Origin: Lophius americanus
Lineage: Eukaryota > Chordata > Actinopteri > Lophiiformes > Lophiidae
NCBI GenBank assembly: GCA_037951165.1
Contig: JBBDHG010000153.1
Span: 1,052,501-1,116,500, forward strand
Direction of reading: 5' to 3'
DNA length: 64,000 bases
The first letter of the stretch is position 1. The number at the start of each line of letters is the position of its first letter. The translations under genes and the position numbers were made by a program. The notes under the pieces are model-generated. The model worked only from the letters and a program-made list of their open reading frames with translations. It did not search any database and was not told the origin of the DNA. This document shows, one piece after another, positions 59,050 through 64,000 of the stretch.

Positions 59050-62000
59050 ACTGACAGATGCCATTTTAACGAATAACCTTATATTTGCGGCTCAGACTGA
59101 GCTTCTCCTGTCGAGATAAAGAATGTCTTTCTTCCCTGTAGTACGTGTTCCTCCGCCGTGTCACTGTGTTTCCGAACGCTTCTCAAATCCTCTCAGTCTC
59201 GCTGTCAGGACATTCATTCGTCACAGTGGACTCCCTAAATCTGCCTTTAAAGCGATAGCAGGATGAATCGGAGCCCCGACAGGCTTCTTCCTTCCTCACA
59301 CAAAGCAGGAGTTTCAGGAGACGGTGAAGGGAGCGCATCTCCTCCAGACGGAGAGCAGACATATCTTTGCTTTGATGCCCGTTTATTCAAATTAATCCAT
59401 GGGGCCATAATCAAACGCCAGGTTTTATCTCCGGTGTGTATGTTTGAGTGTGTGTTCTCAGTCGATCGATCGTTCCCTAAACCCAGCGGCCATCGGCGAG
59501 GTAATGGATGAAGCTGCCGAGCGCTATCTGAACCCTACGACCTTTGCCGGCTTGACCTGTAGAGCTGGGAGAAGATCAGAAAGCACATAGAGGGTTAGCT
59601 ACATACCATACATCCCATAGACAGCCAGCAGACTCTCAGAGCTTAGAGACGATGGTCGCCAATTTAATTCAATTGTTCTCCAAAGGGTTTGGGGATAGAA
59701 GGACTTGACTGGGGAGCAGGGGTCAGATGGATGAAGGGATGAGCAGGACAAAGACGTGGGAGGATGATTGATTAAAATTAAAGGATGAAGATCACAGATG
59801 ATCGGCGGAGAGGATGGTAGGATTTGCATTCTGGGGTCAAAAGGTGTCACTGCTGGAGTAATCTTTCAGATATGGATTTGGTTCAAAATACACCCGAAGG
59901 GAATCGCCCACGCCATGCAGTGAAATATGCTTTTTCATAACACAGAGCGCCGGCTGTGTTGAATTCCCATCAAAACACTGTTTGTCCGAAGACGGAGGAA
60001 GAGCAGCCAGCCATTAGAAGAGTTGATTGGGCCAGATGAACCAGTACCAAGGAGTTACAATCACAGAGCAAGGTGCTACAACAACCTTTTTTTGTTCCCC
60101 ATGACAGAAGTTTTCCCATGAATCCAAAGCTTAAGAGCCATTTTTCAGTCTTTCCATAGTGGAAACAGTGAAATACTGATTGATTGTACATCTGCCGCAA
60201 GTCAAGCTGAATTCACTCGGTGGTTCTTCAGCATTTTGATCCTGCATACATAGAATGTTTCCACCCGTTTGGGGACTATTACAAGACACATTCTCAAACC
60301 ACCAAATCGCTATTGCAATCCCAGTCCAGCAGCGCGGCCAATCCTGAAGGAAATGAGAGTACCATATTTAGTTTTTGCTGAGCTCCGGAGTTTCCTACAT
60401 TTCTAAAGAAAGCAGCATCATCTGAAGACAAGAGGGAAGAGATGACTTGCTCCACATTAAAAGTTCTTTACTTGAGTCAGCTCCTGCGGTCCAAGTCGAG
60501 TGGGTTTCCTCTCCTCGTCCATTTAGAAGGTCCGCAGTTGGCACTACTTGCCTGTGGTGTGAAGTGAGTTCATCTCCGGGGATCTTTCAGGATTACTCAA
60601 TCCGGAGAGCTGAAGATATATTTGGAGCGGCACGCGCCTTAAAATAATAGCATGACGTCTTGAGATGAACCTTCCCAGAAAGAGTCACGATATTCAAATT
60701 TGGAACTTTTTGTCAATGTGGATTTTAGCTTGTTGGTCTGTGAGGGAAAGTGAAAACAAAAACCTGTTGTGCGCACATTTAGGAGAAGATAAAACCATAT
60801 TTGGGCTATTGTTATCACCTATAACCACATCAATCAATTTCACGATTTGTGAGGACTTTTGCAACAACACCCTTGGGTGCTGTCTTGCTAAACATACTCT
60901 GAGGTTGAGGACATCATCAAAATGTGTCTAACATGAACTTCCCCCTATGTGTCAATGTCGGCGCGTGACTCCTAGTATGACTCAGAGTGTATGCTCAGCA
61001 TACGACTGTGTTGATACCTTACTACAGTGCTTTTTATGCACAGTGTGTTTTGAGGTCGTTGCTTGAGGCCCAAAGATTTTTTTTTACAACAAAGAGCTCC
61101 AGAATCCTAAACTCTGAATGGGAACCATTAACCTCCAGTGGTAACTTAGCGGTGAGGCCTGCAGCAAGACAAGAAAAAAGATTCTACAGTCGCAGCTACT
61201 TGTCATTATGTTGTAACAATGTCTGTTTACTGGAGAGGAACAGGAAATGACACGTCACGCGCCGTAAAGAGTAAACCTCTATAATTCTGTGCGGATCGGT
61301 ACTCAGGGAGTTGTCAGTAGATTTACAGGCAGGCAAAAACTCATACATATACAGAGAAATCTGCATAAATTTTTCTTAAACCTTGGTTACTTTTCTGCCT
61401 TGTTCCTTTGATGTTTTATACCTGAGAGTCCGTTTTGGCCCTGGCCGAGGATGGCGCTCTCTGAGTGCTTTTTTTCTACTTGTCACATGGTTTCTTCTCA
61501 ACTGTGGATCCATCACGCCGTCTACCTGCTCCACGTTTCTGTTTCATGGTATGAAAAAGACGACCCAGGCAATGGAAAACTCCTAACAACAAATCATCTG
61601 TCCTTAGCCCGCAGGAGTTACGTTATTAGGTTGAGCGAGTGATGATGAAGAGTGGAAGAAAGTGTGAGAGGAAGCATTGGAGGCTTCTTTTCTAGCTGGT
61701 GGCTGAAGCTAAGATGTAGGTGATAGGTGATATCCCACCAGCAGCAAGTTGAATCAATCAGACATCTGCAGATATTGAAGGCATACTTTTTTGTATGTAT
61801 GAATGGGATATAATTCGTAAAAACAAACACAATTTTCAAACACGATTCTCGTTCGACTTCAATTTTAGGAAAACGGCCCTTCGGTGATTTAAACTGAAAA
61901 ATGTGTAAATGTGCAGAACAAAGAGCAATCAAGGTCTGAGCCCCCAGCAGAGTCAATCAAGTTTCTTTTATGCCTGGTGAAACAGCAGAGGCTTTAACTC

Positions 62001-62320
62001 ACAGTCACAACGCTGCTTATTCGAGATTCAAGAAATGTTATTTGAACCCCGGGGGAAATTTTTAGGCACACAGCGTAGATAGAAAAAACATTTTAACGTC
62101 TTAAACCAAACAGAAAGGAAAAAACGTCACCGAGAATGTAGAAATAAAATAGTAATGATGAAAAATAGGAATAATGAAAATAGTAAATGAGATAATAATG
62201 ATAATTATACTAATTATAAATGTGAACTGTGCAGTAATGTGATGAAGGGGATTTGAATACAATCTACCGATAGCACCATGTCTTAGGACCAACATCCATC
62301 CACTAGCAGAGCCATGGGCT
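59050..62320. other. intergenic, no gene recognised
   Basis: Mostly unique sequence. Open frames are short and resemble nothing I know. 'gcccgtttattcaaattaat' at about 59380 could be part of a regulatory element, but there is no further support. Confidence 0.5.
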
Positions 62321-62323
62321 GGA

Positions 62324-62411
62324 GCCTATATACATATACATATATATATATATGTATGTATATATATATACATATATATATATATGTATATATATATATA
62401 AACATATATGT
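62324..62411 (+). repeat. TA / TATATACA microsatellite
   Basis: TATA and ATACATAT units form a near-palindromic AT tract directly after the 3' end of the - strand LINE. Confidence 0.92.
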
Positions 62412-64000
62412 CTTTTCTGGGGTTGACCTGGCAAAGACAGCCGCACAGAAACTGTGACAACCATTAAATAGACATAATGAGAGAACACAAAGGATCTAAA
62501 GTACAGAGAGGCAATCAAAAGCATTAAAGCAGGTTTTCAGAAACAACTACATTGACCAAGCACAATATTTTCACCATCCTTCAAGATCAATTGAAACTCC
62601 CCTAAAGTAACAAGCTCCGACAGTTTAAGTTCTTCCTGTAAAATAATCCAGGAAGAGAGAGCAGCAAAACTAAAAGCTTTTTTTGTTTGTTTTATATGGC
62701 TGTGGGTTTTTACAAATGCATGGACAAAGATAATCAGGAAGCAGCCCGAGGAGAGATTTGTAAACAAACACCAACCAAAGCCAGAGTCTGCGGACGTACC
62801 AAGGCCGTTGCTTAGCAACAGCGTGCAGAGTCCGGTGGTGTGTGTGCAATATCCACGGCCAGTAACAAAACGGGAAGCACAATGCTAAACGGTGTCCAGC
62901 GTCTTTAGGTTCTGTTCATTATGCATTCAGAAATAACAGATCAGCATTTTCCAGAATTGGCAGAAATGATCTGTTGTTCCTCAAAGGGAAGGAGAATCAA
63001 GATTTAATCCGGAAAAAGAAAAACTTAAGTGAGTTTCATTTTGTGGATGAGGCCTTCAATGTTTGGTCTGGAGGATAAACTATGAAAGCCAACAATCGAC
63101 TCAGGTATTCGTATGTCGTCACCATTTGAATGTCAACTCCTTCAGCCCTTGAGATCGTAGGAAGATTGGAAGTTTCTTTTTTGCCATTAGAAAATAGCAT
63201 GACCTTTGGTTTGTCTGCATTCAGAAGCAGTTTAAGTCGAGTTCAAATAGACTGAACAGGCAGACCGAAGCAGTTTAAGGGATTGATTGATCTGTGGCTG
63301 ACGAACAGTAGATAACAGTGTCGTCTGCGTAACGGTGGAAAGAACCATCATACAAACATACGTGATACCGTCTTTTCGGTGGTGATGATGACGAGGGAAG
63401 TGTCTGAACAATTTGCTGCGTAGGTTCTGGATGCAAAGATTTCAAATAAGGAACCAGAAGAGAAGGATTTTTATAACTTTACAAAACTTTTTAGGATGAT
63501 TTAAACGACTGGTAGTTTTTGACAAGTAGAACTCAGACCTAGCCTTTCTGAGCAGAGAGGTACGTGGATTTCTGAAGCGTTTAAAGGTCAACCAGTCAGC
63601 CTGAGACTTTTATTTCCTGACCTGAGCCCATGAGGCAGTTTCCCTTTCTTTCAGCAGACTGGATAGCTGAGGAGAAAAACAGGGATTGTTGAGGGAGGCA
63701 TTTTTATCTATAATTTTCATAAAAACCTCATTAAAATATCTCCAGGCCAGCGGGACATTCTCAACGAGCGAGATCTTACTCCAATCAAAGTCCCATAAAT
63801 CATGAACAAAAAAAAGAAAAGAAAAGAAGCTCTCTCACAGAAATGCTTCATATCCCGTTTAAAGATTATTTACGGTTTCTGCTTTTGGAGGTTTTGCTCT
63901 CCTAAACTGTCGCTAGAACACGATGTTCGCTCACGTCATTAGCAAAAAATTCCCACATCGGAGTATTTATGGGGAGCATTTGCCGAAATCAAATGAAGAG
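62412..64000 (-). mobile_element. non-LTR retrotransposon (LINE), 3' half, broken, runs off the window
   Basis: Read on the - strand from the right edge, it starts with decayed sequence of the pre-reverse-transcriptase region (DWLTFKRF-like, then 'RKARSEFYLSKTTSRLNHPKKF' at about 63590-63480, in part). The catalytic motif RYADDTVIYCSSATDQS follows at about 63275-63340. Next are 'LLLNADKPKVMLFSNGKK' (about 63175-63240, frame-shifted in places), 'YEYL', 'WPWILHTHHRTLH' and 'FVYKSLLGLLPDYLCP'. A C-terminal GQCSCF ends at about 62540. The 3' UTR has 'tgtctttgccaggtcaaccc', like the 'tggccaggtctccc' tail of fish LINEs. Several stops and shifts show that it is dead. The GVPQGS/LGP reverse transcriptase block that should lie before YADD is missing, so an internal deletion lies between about 63340 and 63470. 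Clade not determined. Confidence 0.85.

Noticed and set aside
1..64000. CRISPR array, prophage, operon or toxin-antitoxin system
   Set aside because: The DNA is vertebrate. The regular repeats present are minisatellites without spacers, and there are no closely packed bacterial-type genes.

Overview
The window looks like nuclear DNA from a teleost fish. The grounds are one vertebrate-type split gene with GT-AG introns, long CA/GT microsatellites, and many broken copies of element types common in fish: Tc1-like DNA transposon, several non-LTR retrotransposons, a tRNA-derived SINE and short inverted-repeat elements. The species cannot be fixed from the sequence.

Layout. Positions 1-1608 are the 5' flank of the only gene I can support, with a cluster of cAMP-response-like TGACG motifs. 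Positions 1609-7895 hold the complete coding part of bsdc1 (BSD domain-containing protein 1) in 11 coding exons on the + strand. The deduced protein has 431 residues, all splice phases agree, and the reading frame is intact. Its 3' UTR follows, with polyadenylation signals at 8693 and 9162.

From about 9.2 kb to 64 kb I recognise no functional protein-coding or RNA gene. This 55 kb is intergenic or possibly intronic DNA. It holds microsatellites, minisatellites and dispersed repeats, separated by non-repetitive AT-rich stretches that could be regulatory. The transposable-element remains are: L2-like reverse transcriptase scraps (11.4, 15.3, 37.0 kb), a Tc1/mariner relic (28.8-29.6 kb), a SINE (31 kb), LINE 3' fragments (24.6 and 47.2 kb), another reverse transcriptase scrap (52 kb), and a larger broken LINE on the - strand that runs off the right edge (62.4-64 kb).

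Four recurrent families are not explained by a named element and were found by comparing the window with itself. Family A has a GGTGGTGGCTGATGACTCTG core and six copies. Family B has ACTCACTAGGGGGAGC modules and six loci, one carrying an expanded 11-bp minisatellite. Family C is a pair of roughly 400-bp copies. Family D has CAGCCATAACATTA ends and four copies. A minisatellite at 26.6-27.1 kb shows a clean 220-bp higher-order period.

I found no operon, CRISPR array, virus, toxin gene or other new multi-gene system. The most interesting material is repeat biology and a few candidate regulatory sites, and these are presented as candidates only.
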